Source: Synergistaceae bacterium (GTDB lineage: Bacteria > Synergistota > Synergistia > Synergistales > Synergistaceae). Taken from it: DNA of 32,677 nt. Below the pieces are notes generated by a model, which was not told the DNA's origin, ran no database searches, and was given only the letters and a program-made list of their open reading frames with translations. Positions within the stretch are counted from its first letter, which is position 1. Every line of letters starts with the position of its first letter. Position numbers and translations under genes: made by a program. The stretch lies in contig JAITNX010000201.1 in the NCBI GenBank assembly GCA_031290235.1, forward strand, positions 1 through 32,677, written 5' to 3'. Below are positions 1 through 8,929 of the stretch, piece by piece.

Positions 1-2
1 TC

Positions 3-95
3 TTCAAACTCGATATAAAAAGCGATGTCATCAAAACGCTGACGAGGCTCAACCGGATCAAAAACGCGGACGAAAGCGGGCGCCCTCATCCCTAA
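3..95 (+). CDS. C-terminal fragment of an unidentified protein (FKLDIKSDVIKTLTRLNRIKNADESGRPHP*), truncated by window start
   Basis: Open + frame from base 3 to TAA at 93-95; converges on the stop of the 92..1018 minus gene with a few bases of overlap. Confidence 0.45.
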   Translation, partial: FKLDIKSDVIKTLTRLNRIKNADESGRPHP

Positions 96-1018
96 ACGAT
101 CCTATTTCTCCCGCCCCCGTATCTCTCCGACAAATCTTCCTCGGGCAGATACCGCCGCTCCATCTCCTCTATTTTATCGAGCCGCACGATCTCGGCAAAT
201 TCCTTGAAGTCGAACAGCCTGTCCTTGTAGTTGAGCGACACTCCCTCGGTTCTGACGCGCCTCATGATGTCGTACATGCCGCGGGCGGCGGCATAGAGGG
301 CGGTCAGTGCCGGTACGACGAGGCGAAATCCCATCTCCTCCGCCTCGTCGTATGAGACCAATGGCGTCCTGCCTCCCTCGATGAGGTTGAGCATCATCGG
401 AGCCTTTACCTCCGAACACGCTTGCCTCATCTGGTCTGTCGTCTCCAGCGCCTCGATGAATATCAAGTCCGCGCCGGTCCCGACCGCTGACTTCGCGCGG
501 CCGAGCGCGTCGTCGAAGCCGTTTACCGCGAGCGAGTCGATCCTGCACATTATGAGGAAGTCCGGGTCCAGCTCGTCTCGCGTCTCTAACGCGGCCCTGA
601 GTTTGCCATCCATCTCGGGCCAGGGGATGACGCTTTTGCCGGACATGTGGCCGCAGCGCTTAGGCATGGCCTGGTCCTCGATGAAGAGCCCAGCCGCGCC
701 GCTCGTGACGTACTCCTCCACGGTCCTGACGACGTTTACGGCGTTGCCGAAGCCGTTGTCGGCGTCGGAGAGGACTGGAATCCCGACGGCCCTGGATATG
801 GAGCGCACGGATGCCGCCATCTCCGTGAGGGAGAGCAGCCCGACGTCAGGCATACAGAGCCTGGATGCGGCGGTTCCGTACCCGGAGTGAAAGACGGCCT
901 CGAAGCCAGCCATCTCGCATATACGGGCAGACAGCGAGTCGTAGACGCCGGGGACCGTCAGTATCCCAGGTTCGGCGAGCCGCCTGCGGAGCGCGGTCGA
1001 TCTTTTTTCTGTTTTCAT
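92..1018 (-). CDS. PEP mutase / isocitrate lyase superfamily protein (methylisocitrate lyase or 2,3-dimethylmalate lyase-like)
   Basis: 308 aa; PGVYDSLSARI, DADNGFG, IEDQAMPKRCGHMSGK, RIDSLAVNGFDDALGRAKSAVGTGADLIFIEA motifs of the ICL/PEPM family. Confidence 0.9.
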   Translation of the reverse strand: MKTEKRSTALRRRLAEPGILTVPGVYDSLSARICEMAGFEAVFHSGYGTAASRLCMPDVGLLSLTEMAASVRSISRAVGIPVLSDADNGFGNAVNVVRTVEEYVTSGAAGLFIEDQAMPKRCGHMSGKSVIPWPEMDGKLRAALETRDELDPDFLIMCRIDSLAVNGFDDALGRAKSAVGTGADLIFIEALETTDQMRQACSEVKAPMMLNLIEGGRTPLVSYDEAEEMGFRLVVPALTALYAAARGMYDIMRRVRTEGVSLNYKDRLFDFKEFAEIVRLDKIEEMERRYLPEEDLSERYGGGRNRIV

Positions 1019-1039
1019 CCTATATATATCCCCCTCGTG

Positions 1040-2320
1040 TCATTTCATCATCGACGGCAGCCACGTGCTCAGGCCGGGGAACGCTATGATGATTACGAGG
1101 AAAAGGAGGACGAGCGCGACAAAGGGTGTGGCGCCCCTTATGACCTCGCCCATCCTGATGTCGTCCCTCAGGCCCTTGATAACGTACAGGTTCATGCCGA
1201 CCGGCGGCGTTATGAGCGCCATCTCCATGTTGACCGTCACTATGACGGCGTACCAGATCGAGTCGATGCCGAGCGCTCCCAGCAAGGGGGCGACCAGCGG
1301 CATTGTCAGCAGCACTATCGACACGGTCTCCAGTATGCATCCGAGCACTACCATCAGGAGGTTCATCGCCACGATGAAGAGCAATGGGGACAGGTTTTTG
1401 GCGATTACGAACTCTGTGAGCATCTGCGGAATCTCAAGCATGGTCATGACCCGGCCGAATAACACGGCGCCGGCGACGACCATCGCTATCATGCAGCTCG
1501 TGGTAACGGACTTGAGACAGACGTCCGGCAGTTCCCGCAGCTTGATAGTGCGGTAGACGAACAGCGTCAGGATCAGGCTGTAGAAGAGGCCGACCGCCGC
1601 CGCCTCCGTTGGGGTGAACACCCCGCTATAGATGCCGCCAACTATTATGAAGGGCAGGGCAATGCCGAGGATATTGCGGCGGGTGATGTCGAATCTCTCG
1701 CGCCAGCTCTTGCGCGGCATTGGGGTGAAGCCGCCGTGAGTGCACCTGAAGACGGCGTAGGCTATCAGGAGGCCAGTTAGCACGAGGCCGGGGATGATGC
1801 CGGCGGCGAACAGCTTGCCGACCGAGTCCTCAGTGATGGATGCGTAGAGGATCATCGGTATGCTCGGCGGTATGAGTATCCCGAGAGTGCCGCCGGCCGC
1901 CAGCAGCCCCAGGGTGAATTTTTTGTCGTACCCTCTCCCGGTCATCGCCGGATAAGCTACCATGCCTATCGTTGCGGACGTCGCCGCGCCGGAGCCCGTT
2001 ATTGCGGCGAAGAACGCGCAGGAGAGGAGCGTGGCGATTGCGAGGCCGCCGGGGAGATGGCAGACCCAGGCGTTCATCACGCCGAATAGGTCGTCGCCGA
2101 TGTGCCCATCCAGCAGGACCTGGCTCATTAGTATGAAGAGCGGGACCGCTATGATGACGAAGCTGTCGGTGGACGTGAAGATGGTGTTGCCCAACAGCTT
2201 GAGCGGCAGGCCGTAGTTGAGTATGAGCGCGAGCGACGTCACTCCGAGCGAGAAGGCGACAGGGAGCCCGAGGAGCAGGACGAAGAGCAGCAACAGCACG
2301 ACGAGGACGAAGCTGGTCAT
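1040..2320 (-). CDS. dctM: TRAP transporter large permease subunit (DctM family)
   Basis: 426 aa polytopic; GSGAATSATIGMVAYPAM, GGTLGILIPPSIPMILYA, ITPPVGMNLYV motifs; SD GGAGGGG-like upstream of ATG. Confidence 0.93.
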   Translation of the reverse strand: MTSFVLVVLLLLFVLLLGLPVAFSLGVTSLALILNYGLPLKLLGNTIFTSTDSFVIIAVPLFILMSQVLLDGHIGDDLFGVMNAWVCHLPGGLAIATLLSCAFFAAITGSGAATSATIGMVAYPAMTGRGYDKKFTLGLLAAGGTLGILIPPSIPMILYASITEDSVGKLFAAGIIPGLVLTGLLIAYAVFRCTHGGFTPMPRKSWRERFDITRRNILGIALPFIIVGGIYSGVFTPTEAAAVGLFYSLILTLFVYRTIKLRELPDVCLKSVTTSCMIAMVVAGAVLFGRVMTMLEIPQMLTEFVIAKNLSPLLFIVAMNLLMVVLGCILETVSIVLLTMPLVAPLLGALGIDSIWYAVIVTVNMEMALITPPVGMNLYVIKGLRDDIRMGEVIRGATPFVALVLLFLVIIIAFPGLSTWLPSMMK

Positions 2321-2332
2321 GGCGCTCCCCTC

Positions 2333-2836
2333 CTACTCCTTCCGCCCGGCAGATGAGAAATTGCTGGCCCTGTCCGCCATGATGAAGATGAATTGCAGCG
2401 TCAGCAGGACGAAGCCGAGCAAAAGCGCCGTCTGGGGTATCCACATGGGGACGCGCAGCAGGGTGGGAGAGAGCTTGCCGTACTGGAATGACGACGCCAT
2501 CATCTCCCACGCCTGCACGCTGACTATGGCGCAGAATATCGCGCCGATCGCGCTCGTAACGATCTCGAGCGCGCTGGCCGCTCCGCGCGGCAGGCGCTCC
2601 ATAAGCACGTCAATGCGGACGTGCTTGCCCTTCATGAGGGTGTACGCGCCTCCGGCCATCATGGTCCAGGTATATATATATATGGATATCTCCTGCGCCC
2701 ATATCGTGGGTGAGTTGAACGAGTAGCGGCACACCACCTCGAAGACGAGTATCAGGCACATGGCGAGGATGCCCATGCCGCACAGATACCCGACCGCGAG
2801 GTTGAGCCTTTCGGCGGCGCGTCGGAATCCTTTCAT
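2333..2836 (-). CDS. dctQ: TRAP transporter small permease subunit (DctQ family)
   Basis: Internal start MKGFRRAAERLNLAVGY preferred over the longer ORF, whose N-term is low-complexity Arg/Ser and overlaps dctP; four hydrophobic segments, FEVVCRY..WAQEIS..W motif. Confidence 0.88.
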   Translation of the reverse strand: MKGFRRAAERLNLAVGYLCGMGILAMCLILVFEVVCRYSFNSPTIWAQEISIYIYTWTMMAGGAYTLMKGKHVRIDVLMERLPRGAASALEIVTSAIGAIFCAIVSVQAWEMMASSFQYGKLSPTLLRVPMWIPQTALLLGFVLLTLQFIFIMADRASNFSSAGRKE

Positions 2837-2849
2837 GAACTCCCGGGTC

Positions 2850-3851
2850 CTAGTCGATCGACCGCGCGAAGTCGAGGAGTTTTTTGCCGAGGTCGCCCGT
2901 CTTGGCGGCGAAGTCGTCCCACACGCTCGCCGTGGCCTTCGCGAAGAGGTCGCGCTCACCCTGAGTGAGGGTATGGACCTCGAGCCCGGACGCCTTTATG
3001 TCGGACAGGGCTTGGGTCTCGGACTCGGCTATGACGTCGCGCACCCACGCCTCGGTGTCGCGGCCGGCCTTGGTGATCGCGTCCTTCTCGTCGTCGGGGA
3101 GGGAGTTCCACCACTTGAGGTTGCCCTGCACGACGAACTGGGCGCAGGAGTAGTTCGATATCGTCAGGTACTTTTGAACCTCGTTGATCTTGCGCGAGAC
3201 GGCGGCTGGCATCCCTGTGGTAGCGCCGTCGACCGTACCCCTTTGCAGGGCCATGTACATCTCCGACGAGCTCATGATTGTCGGGGCCGCGCCGAGGGCC
3301 ACGAGGATGGCGGCGTCGCCGCTGCTGAACGCGCGCATCGAGAGTCCCTTGAAGTCGTCCGGGGTCTTGAGCGGCCGCTTGCTGTTGAAGAACTGGACGT
3401 AGCCGTAGTCGACCCAGAAGATATCCTTGACGCCCCTGGCCGAGAACTCGGTGTCGAAGAGGTCGGACGCCCCAGCGTCGAGGAACTTCTTTATGGATGG
3501 CAGCTCGCTGAAGATGAAAGGAACCTCGAAGACGTCGATGGCCGATATCATGCCGGACCATTTATTTGTGGGGACGAGCCCGGCCTCGACCATGCCGTCC
3601 TGGAGAGCCTCGACTATCTCTGTGTCCTTGTATAGCTGAGCCGAGTCGAAAATTTTGCACTCCACCTTCCCGCCAGAGTACTCCTTGACCTTGTCGGCGA
3701 AGAATATCATGCCCTTGGAAAGGTGGTGGGACGGCGGAAATTGATTCGACAGCTTGAACTCGGACGCCCAGACCGCGCCAGCTGACAGGACCGAGGCGAA
3801 TGTAACGACGAAACAACAGACTGCTTTGAAAAACGATTTGCGATTGCTCAC
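2850..3851 (-). CDS. dctP: TRAP transporter substrate-binding protein (DctP family)
   Basis: Signal peptide (FFKAVCCFVVTFASVLSAGAVWA), LSNQFPPSHHLSKGM, GLSMRAFSSGDAAILVALGAAPTIMSSSEMYMALQRGTVDGATTG; GTG start with upstream AAGGAG proposed instead of the ORF-track ATG at 3908. Confidence 0.9.
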   Translation of the reverse strand: MSNRKSFFKAVCCFVVTFASVLSAGAVWASEFKLSNQFPPSHHLSKGMIFFADKVKEYSGGKVECKIFDSAQLYKDTEIVEALQDGMVEAGLVPTNKWSGMISAIDVFEVPFIFSELPSIKKFLDAGASDLFDTEFSARGVKDIFWVDYGYVQFFNSKRPLKTPDDFKGLSMRAFSSGDAAILVALGAAPTIMSSSEMYMALQRGTVDGATTGMPAAVSRKINEVQKYLTISNYSCAQFVVQGNLKWWNSLPDDEKDAITKAGRDTEAWVRDVIAESETQALSDIKASGLEVHTLTQGERDLFAKATASVWDDFAAKTGDLGKKLLDFARSID

Positions 3852-3906
3852 TTTACACACTCTCCTTTTTTTAGTAAAGCCGAAAAATTTTTTCGGCGTT
3901 TTCGGC

Positions 3907-3942
3907 AAAAAAAAAGCCGGGCGCCCCTTCGAGGGTCCCGGC
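3907..3942 (-). terminator. Strong intrinsic terminator / attenuator candidate immediately upstream of dctP
   Basis: Minus strand GCCGGG-A-CCC-TCGAA-GGG-GCG-CCCGGC followed by T9; a GC stem with an uninterrupted T-run, 56 nt before the dctP start. Confidence 0.75.
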
Positions 3943-3966
3943 CCGGTTTTTTCGATTTGCGCGCGT

Positions 3967-4035
3967 TCAAGCGCCGATCGACCCCGGGCGGAACCCGCGG
4001 CTAATCGCCAGAACCAACGACAAAAAACTGTTCAT
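3967..4035 (-). CDS. Candidate leader sORF MNSFLSLVLAISRGFRPGSIGA* (speculative)
   Basis: ATG..TGA 22-aa ORF lying between the promoter and terminator of the dctP leader; weak SD. Confidence 0.15.
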   Translation of the reverse strand: MNSFLSLVLAISRGFRPGSIGA

Positions 4036-4125
4036 TTTATCAGCCGACCCGCCCATCTCGATCCCTCGCTTCCGGCGTTGGAATGTCCATCAATTTAAAA
4101 ATATAATCTCGGATAACGCAAAGTC

Positions 4126-4154
4126 ATTGTAGAAACGAAAAATTGATCTGTCAA
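4126..4154 (-). promoter_or_regulatory. Sigma70-type promoter TTGACA-N17-TACAAT driving the TRAP operon leader
   Basis: Exact -35 consensus, 17-bp spacer, TACAAT -10 on minus strand; predicted start ~4118, leaving a ~265 nt 5' leader to dctP. Confidence 0.7.
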
Positions 4155-4253
4155 TAGCTGGAGCGAAAAGCAGGCAGGGCAGCAGCATTTACTTTTATGA
4201 GATCGGGTGCCAAGATAGTGAGGATGAATATGCGGATTAGGCACAGCTTGGCA

Positions 4254-5564
4254 TCACGCCTCATCCTCCGATGGGCGAATGACGTCGCCCAGATTGTCCA
4301 GGATCCAGTCGGCGGCGCGTCGCGCCTCGTTGAAGCCCTGAGAGTCAGGTTCCTGCTCCTCGTCCAGGGGGACGAACGGGGACAGATCGTTGCGCCTTCG
4401 CTCCTTTAGCCAGTTCTTGAACTCTATCAGGTGGCCCATCCTCTCGAACGAGGCGAACGTCCGATCAAAGCGGGAGGGACCCCACAGCGCCCTTCTAGGG
4501 AGGATGCCGGCTGAGACCAGGGTAGCTGTCAAAGACTGAAAACCGCGTTTTATGGCGTTCACGCGGTCGGTCCTCATCAGGACAGCCCTGTGGCCGGCTG
4601 TGACCGCCTCCGATACCATGTTGATCGAGTCGTCTGTTACGAATATCTCGTCACACGCCCCCAGGATGGCTGGAACCGGGTTCAGTGGATCGGCCGAGGC
4701 TATGAGCAGGAACCTCACGCTGTCCGTGCTGGAGGCGAGCCTTCGCACAACGTTTTCGGCGGCTTGGGACGTCCTGCGGCTCGTGGCTATATAGAGGTCC
4801 ACTTCGCTGCGCTCAGCCTCCTGAAAAACCCTGCCAAGTTGTCTCTGCACCCACTCCGGCGATATTCTGTAGTTCCTGTCGTCGCCGCCGAGAAGTATTC
4901 CCCATCTGCGTTCGTGTACCGGCGGAAATTCGTTAAGGAGGGACTTTGCCACCGTGCCGAGGTCCTCGCGCACTATCATGTTCGGAGCGCCCACAGTCGT
5001 AAGGACGTTAGATATGTCCTTCGGAAAGTCGTGCTCGGGCACTATCGCGAAGTCAAACGGCTCGGTTCCTATCACGCTTGGCGTCATTATCGTCACGCAG
5101 GTGCAACGCCATATATAGCCCAGCGCGATGTTGTAGAACGATGGCATACTGCCGGCGGAGAGCAGTATGAACGACGACGTGTCGCCCTCCCTTATCTGGC
5201 GCTCCAGCAACCACTGGCCCAGAGTGCGGATGACGCTTTCCCCCTCAGCCAGGGCCAGCCAGTCCCTCGCTTTGCGCCTGTTGCCCTCGAGCAGCTTGAC
5301 GGCAGAGGAACGGACCTTTCGCCGCCTGATGCCCTGGAGGTCGGGCACCTCCAGCTCCAGAATTTCGGCTCCTGTGCGCAGCGAGAGCCAGGACGCGACG
5401 CCCCTGCTCTGGTTCAAGTGCCCCCTGACGCCCTCCGTCAGTATGACTACGAGCCTCAAGTTCGACGACGGTGGGCGCGCTCCACGCGCAACCCTGACGA
5501 TGGGATCATTCCAATCGTCAGGAGACTGGTGACCGGAGATTATCTCATCAATACTGTCAGGCAT
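4254..5564 (-). CDS. ELM1 family (DUF1022) GT-B-like protein at the end of the LPS operon
   Basis: LTEGVRGHLNQSRGVASWL, LLGGDDRNYRIS, DLYIATSRRTS, EIFVTDDSINMVSEA motifs resembling the ELM1/DUF1022 family; start MPDSIDE supported by GGGGGG SD. Confidence 0.75.
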   Translation of the reverse strand: MPDSIDEIISGHQSPDDWNDPIVRVARGARPPSSNLRLVVILTEGVRGHLNQSRGVASWLSLRTGAEILELEVPDLQGIRRRKVRSSAVKLLEGNRRKARDWLALAEGESVIRTLGQWLLERQIREGDTSSFILLSAGSMPSFYNIALGYIWRCTCVTIMTPSVIGTEPFDFAIVPEHDFPKDISNVLTTVGAPNMIVREDLGTVAKSLLNEFPPVHERRWGILLGGDDRNYRISPEWVQRQLGRVFQEAERSEVDLYIATSRRTSQAAENVVRRLASSTDSVRFLLIASADPLNPVPAILGACDEIFVTDDSINMVSEAVTAGHRAVLMRTDRVNAIKRGFQSLTATLVSAGILPRRALWGPSRFDRTFASFERMGHLIEFKNWLKERRRNDLSPFVPLDEEQEPDSQGFNEARRAADWILDNLGDVIRPSEDEA

Positions 5565-5669
5565 CGGACGCCCCCCATTATGCAATCTTATATTCTTTCA
5601 GCAATTATATACTATACTAACGCACACGAAGAAAAATCACAACGAGCGTTGGAAAAACTGCGCTTTTCT

Positions 5670-6971
5670 TTAACTTGCGCCTGTTACGCTCAACAGTGGC
5701 AACACTTGATTCCACGCCCTCCTTGAGGCGCCGGAACGATCTGACAGGAAGGACGACGCCGGGGAAGCGTCCAGTTCGCCTCCGGCAGCCTTGAGCCAAA
5801 GCTCGGTTATATCGAACGCATCGTTCACTCCGAACGCCGCGCCGGACGCGTCAAACTCGGAGGTCGGAGCGGCAAAGTCCTCCATGTGGGGGCCGTGCAG
5901 CATCGGTATGCCCCAGCTTGCTGGCTCCAGGATATTTTGGCCCCCCTTTGGAACGAGGCTGCCGCCCACAAAGGCGGCGTCGGCTACTCCGTACAGGTCG
6001 TATAACAGGCCTATCTCGTCCACAAGAACAACGTCGGCTGGCTTTGCGCCCCCGACCGTCAGATCGGAGTACAACGAGACCCTGCAAGGACCACAGACGC
6101 TGTTCGCCATGGCGGCAAGATGACGTGCCCTCTCCGGGTGACGTGGTGCAAGTATGAGCATAGCGGCGCGCAGCGCCCCCCCCGACCTTATCCGAGCGAA
6201 CGCATCCATCAGGATCTCTTCCTCTCCCTCGTGGGTACTGCCGGCGACGAAACACATCGTACCGTCGGCCAGCGATAATTTTTTACGGATCTCCGGAATT
6301 TTTCCCGACGCTGCCTCCCTGCGTTTTATTATCGCGTCTATCTTGCAGTCGCCGGTCACTTTGATTTTTTTCGGCTCGACCCCCATCGCCTCAAGCCTTC
6401 GCGCGTCCTCTTCCCCTCGGGCCAAGATGAGGCTGAACAGGCCGTAGACCTCCCCCATGACTCCGCGGAAGACACGGGAGCGCTCCCAGGTCCTGTCGGA
6501 GATTCGGGCGTTCAACAGCACCCTCGGCACGCTCCTGCCCCGCAGTTCCATCAGTATGTTGGGCCATACCTCCGTCTCCACTGTGACGTAGGCGGCCGGC
6601 TTCAGCGCGTCGCACGCAGACCTTGATATTTTTGGCACATCCCACGGCGCGAAGAAGTGGAACGCCAGCATTTCCCCGACAAGGGCTTTCGCGTTTCCAG
6701 CTCCTGTCTCCGTCACGGTTGACATCGCTATGACGCCTTCCCACCCGGATCTGCCGGCCTCTGCGATGAAGGGACTTGCGGCCTGCACCTCCCCCACGGA
6801 GACGGCGTGAAGCCATAGAGTCCGTTTGTCCCTTATCAATTCCAGTTTTGAATCCTCGTACTTCCCGCACCTCTCGGCGAAACCAGTCTCGTGCGACGCC
6901 CTGAGGCGGCCCTTTATAAAAGGGAACGCCGCGCCGGAGACGAGCCTGTAGGCCGAGAGCGCCAGTTCCAT
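5670..6971 (-). CDS. waaA: 3-deoxy-D-manno-octulosonic acid transferase (Kdo transferase)
   Basis: LWLHAVSVGEVQAA, TETGAGNAKAL, ETEVWPNILMELRGRSVPRVLLNARISDR, VGGSLVPKGGQNILEPASWGIPMLHGPHMEDF. Confidence 0.95.
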   Translation of the reverse strand: MELALSAYRLVSGAAFPFIKGRLRASHETGFAERCGKYEDSKLELIRDKRTLWLHAVSVGEVQAASPFIAEAGRSGWEGVIAMSTVTETGAGNAKALVGEMLAFHFFAPWDVPKISRSACDALKPAAYVTVETEVWPNILMELRGRSVPRVLLNARISDRTWERSRVFRGVMGEVYGLFSLILARGEEDARRLEAMGVEPKKIKVTGDCKIDAIIKRREAASGKIPEIRKKLSLADGTMCFVAGSTHEGEEEILMDAFARIRSGGALRAAMLILAPRHPERARHLAAMANSVCGPCRVSLYSDLTVGGAKPADVVLVDEIGLLYDLYGVADAAFVGGSLVPKGGQNILEPASWGIPMLHGPHMEDFAAPTSEFDASGAAFGVNDAFDITELWLKAAGGELDASPASSFLSDRSGASRRAWNQVLPLLSVTGAS

Positions 6972-7970
6972 CTAGGACACGCCAGCCTTTAGTATCTCGT
7001 GCAGATGCACTATGCCGACGGGGCGATCTCCCTCGGCCACGACCAAAACGGAGATCTCGAGCTGCTCCATTATTCTGGTCGCCTCGGTCGCGAGCTTGTC
7101 CGGCGAAACGACCCTCGGGTTTTTGGTCATCCCGTCGTCCACAGGAAGGTCCATTGCGCCGACGCCCCTGCGTTCGAGCAGCCTGCGCAGATCGCCGTCC
7201 GTGAAGATACCGCGAAGCGTCTCATCAGCATCGACTACGACTGTCGCACCGTAACCCTTACTCGTTATCTCGAAGAGAGCGTCCCGCACAGTCGCCCCAA
7301 GTTTCGTCACAGGAAGGTCATCCCCCGACCCCATGAGGTCGGAGACCCGCAGCAACAGCCTTCGCCCCAATATTCCGCCTGGATGATTCAGGGCGAAATC
7401 CTCCGGTTTAAGGTTACGCAGACTGGCCGTGATGCCAGCGAGAGCGTCTCCAACCGCCATCTGGACCGCGGTGCTGCTGGTGGGGGCGAGCCTCAGCGGG
7501 TCCGCCTCGCGCTCAACACCCACGTCGAGAAAGACGTCCGAGTTCTGGGCCAGGGTCGATGAAGCGTTTCCCGACATGCAGATGACCGTCGCTCCTATGC
7601 GCCTGAAATAAGGCAGAAGCGATATCACCTCAGCTGTCTCTCCGCTGTTGCTTATTAGTAGCCCCACATCGTCCGGGCACACCATGCCGAGATCGCCGTG
7701 CGAAGCCTCAGTTGCGTGCAGAAAAAAGGCTGGCGTTCCGAGCGACGCCAGGGTCGCGGCTGTCTTCCTCGCCACGTGCCCGGACTTTCCAAGCCCCGAG
7801 ACCACCACGCGCCCGCTGCAGGACGCTATCAGCCTGCCAGCCTGGACGAGTTCCGAGCCAAAGCGGGAGGCCGAGGCCTCTATCGCCCTGGCCTCCTCCA
7901 ACATCACACCCCTGCCTGCCTCAAGCAGCTCGTCATCAGAAAAATTGCCCGCACAGCCCAAATGTGCCAT
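6972..7970 (-). CDS. kdsD: Arabinose-5-phosphate isomerase (KdsD/KpsF; SIS plus tandem CBS domains)
   Basis: VVVSGLGKSGHVARKTAATLASLGTPAFFLHATEASHGDLGM; CBS domains at C-terminus; ATG at 7970 has GGAGG SD. Confidence 0.93.
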   Translation of the reverse strand: MAHLGCAGNFSDDELLEAGRGVMLEEARAIEASASRFGSELVQAGRLIASCSGRVVVSGLGKSGHVARKTAATLASLGTPAFFLHATEASHGDLGMVCPDDVGLLISNSGETAEVISLLPYFRRIGATVICMSGNASSTLAQNSDVFLDVGVEREADPLRLAPTSSTAVQMAVGDALAGITASLRNLKPEDFALNHPGGILGRRLLLRVSDLMGSGDDLPVTKLGATVRDALFEITSKGYGATVVVDADETLRGIFTDGDLRRLLERRGVGAMDLPVDDGMTKNPRVVSPDKLATEATRIMEQLEISVLVVAEGDRPVGIVHLHEILKAGVS

Positions 7971-8029
7971 AGATAACAACCCTCCAGAAGATCCAAATCA
8001 TGGCCGATGGGTTTTACCCCATGGCCTCA

Positions 8030-8929
8030 TCATTTTTCAGCCCATTCAAGACCGGCGAATCCAATGACCTCCCTGGTCAGGCGATCCAGCTCAGATATCT
8101 GGTCCAGTAGAAAATCGACACTGCCCAGCGGGACCATGTTCGGGCCGTCGCTCATGGCATGTTCAGGATCCGGGTGTACCTCCAGAAAAAGAGAGTCCAC
8201 CCCTATCGCCAGCGCCGCGCGAACCAGAGGAAGGACAAACCGCCTGTCTCCTCCGCTCGACGTGCCGAGGCCGCCGGGGCGCTGGACGCTGTGGGTCGCG
8301 TCGAACATCACAGGCGCGCCAAGACCCCTCATGATTACAAGCGACCTGAAATCAACGACCAGCTGCCTGTAGCCAAAGGACGTTCCCCTCTCGCAGAGGA
8401 CGACGCCAGACGCGCCGGACTCCCTGCACTTCTCCAGTACGCCCGCCATATCCTCAGGAGCCATGAACTGCGCCTTCTTCACGTTGAGCGGCCTTCCAGT
8501 CCTCGACGCCGCCACGAGAAGGTCGGTCTGCCTGCACAGGAAGGCCGGTATTTGCAGCATGTCGGCTACTTCCGCCACAGGGGCGGCCTGGTGCGGCTCG
8601 TGAATGTCGGTGAGTACAGGAACCCCAGTCTCCGACTTTATCCTGGCGAGCCATTCAAGGCCCATGTCCAAGCCTGGGCCGCGCTCGCCCCTAATGGAGG
8701 TCCTGTTGGCCTTGTCAAAGGACGCCTTGAAGATGTAGCCCAAGCCGCGTTTCATGCACGCCTCGCTCAACGAAACGGCCACCCGCAGACCGAGATCCAG
8801 CGACTCCAGTATGCAGGGGCCGGCGGCTATTACTAGCTTGTTCTCTCCGATCTCAAGCCCGGCAAACCCTCCTTTATTATTTTCACCGAACGCATCAGTC
8901 TGCTTCGCAAACTCTCCGACATTTCCCAT
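8030..8929 (-). CDS. kdsA: 3-deoxy-8-phosphooctulonate synthase
   Basis: [82 protein letters not shown]. Confidence 0.96.
   Translation of the reverse strand: MGNVGEFAKQTDAFGENNKGGFAGLEIGENKLVIAAGPCILESLDLGLRVAVSLSEACMKRGLGYIFKASFDKANRTSIRGERGPGLDMGLEWLARIKSETGVPVLTDIHEPHQAAPVAEVADMLQIPAFLCRQTDLLVAASRTGRPLNVKKAQFMAPEDMAGVLEKCRESGASGVVLCERGTSFGYRQLVVDFRSLVIMRGLGAPVMFDATHSVQRPGGLGTSSGGDRRFVLPLVRAALAIGVDSLFLEVHPDPEHAMSDGPNMVPLGSVDFLLDQISELDRLTREVIGFAGLEWAEK

Noticed and set aside
2670-2700. TATATATATATA run
   Set aside because: Inside dctQ, encoding EISIYIYTW in a transmembrane segment; simple codon effect
3981-4000. + strand CCGGGCGGAACCCGCGG resembling the T-box motif GGGTGGNACCGCG
   Set aside because: No downstream terminator with a T-run or aminoacyl-tRNA/amino-acid gene on the + strand; more simply explained as part of the minus-strand leader structure
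4205-4255. TGCCAAG..CTTGGCA inverted repeat after the ELM1 gene as an operon terminator
   Set aside because: Large loop (~30 nt) and no T-run; not convincing as a terminator
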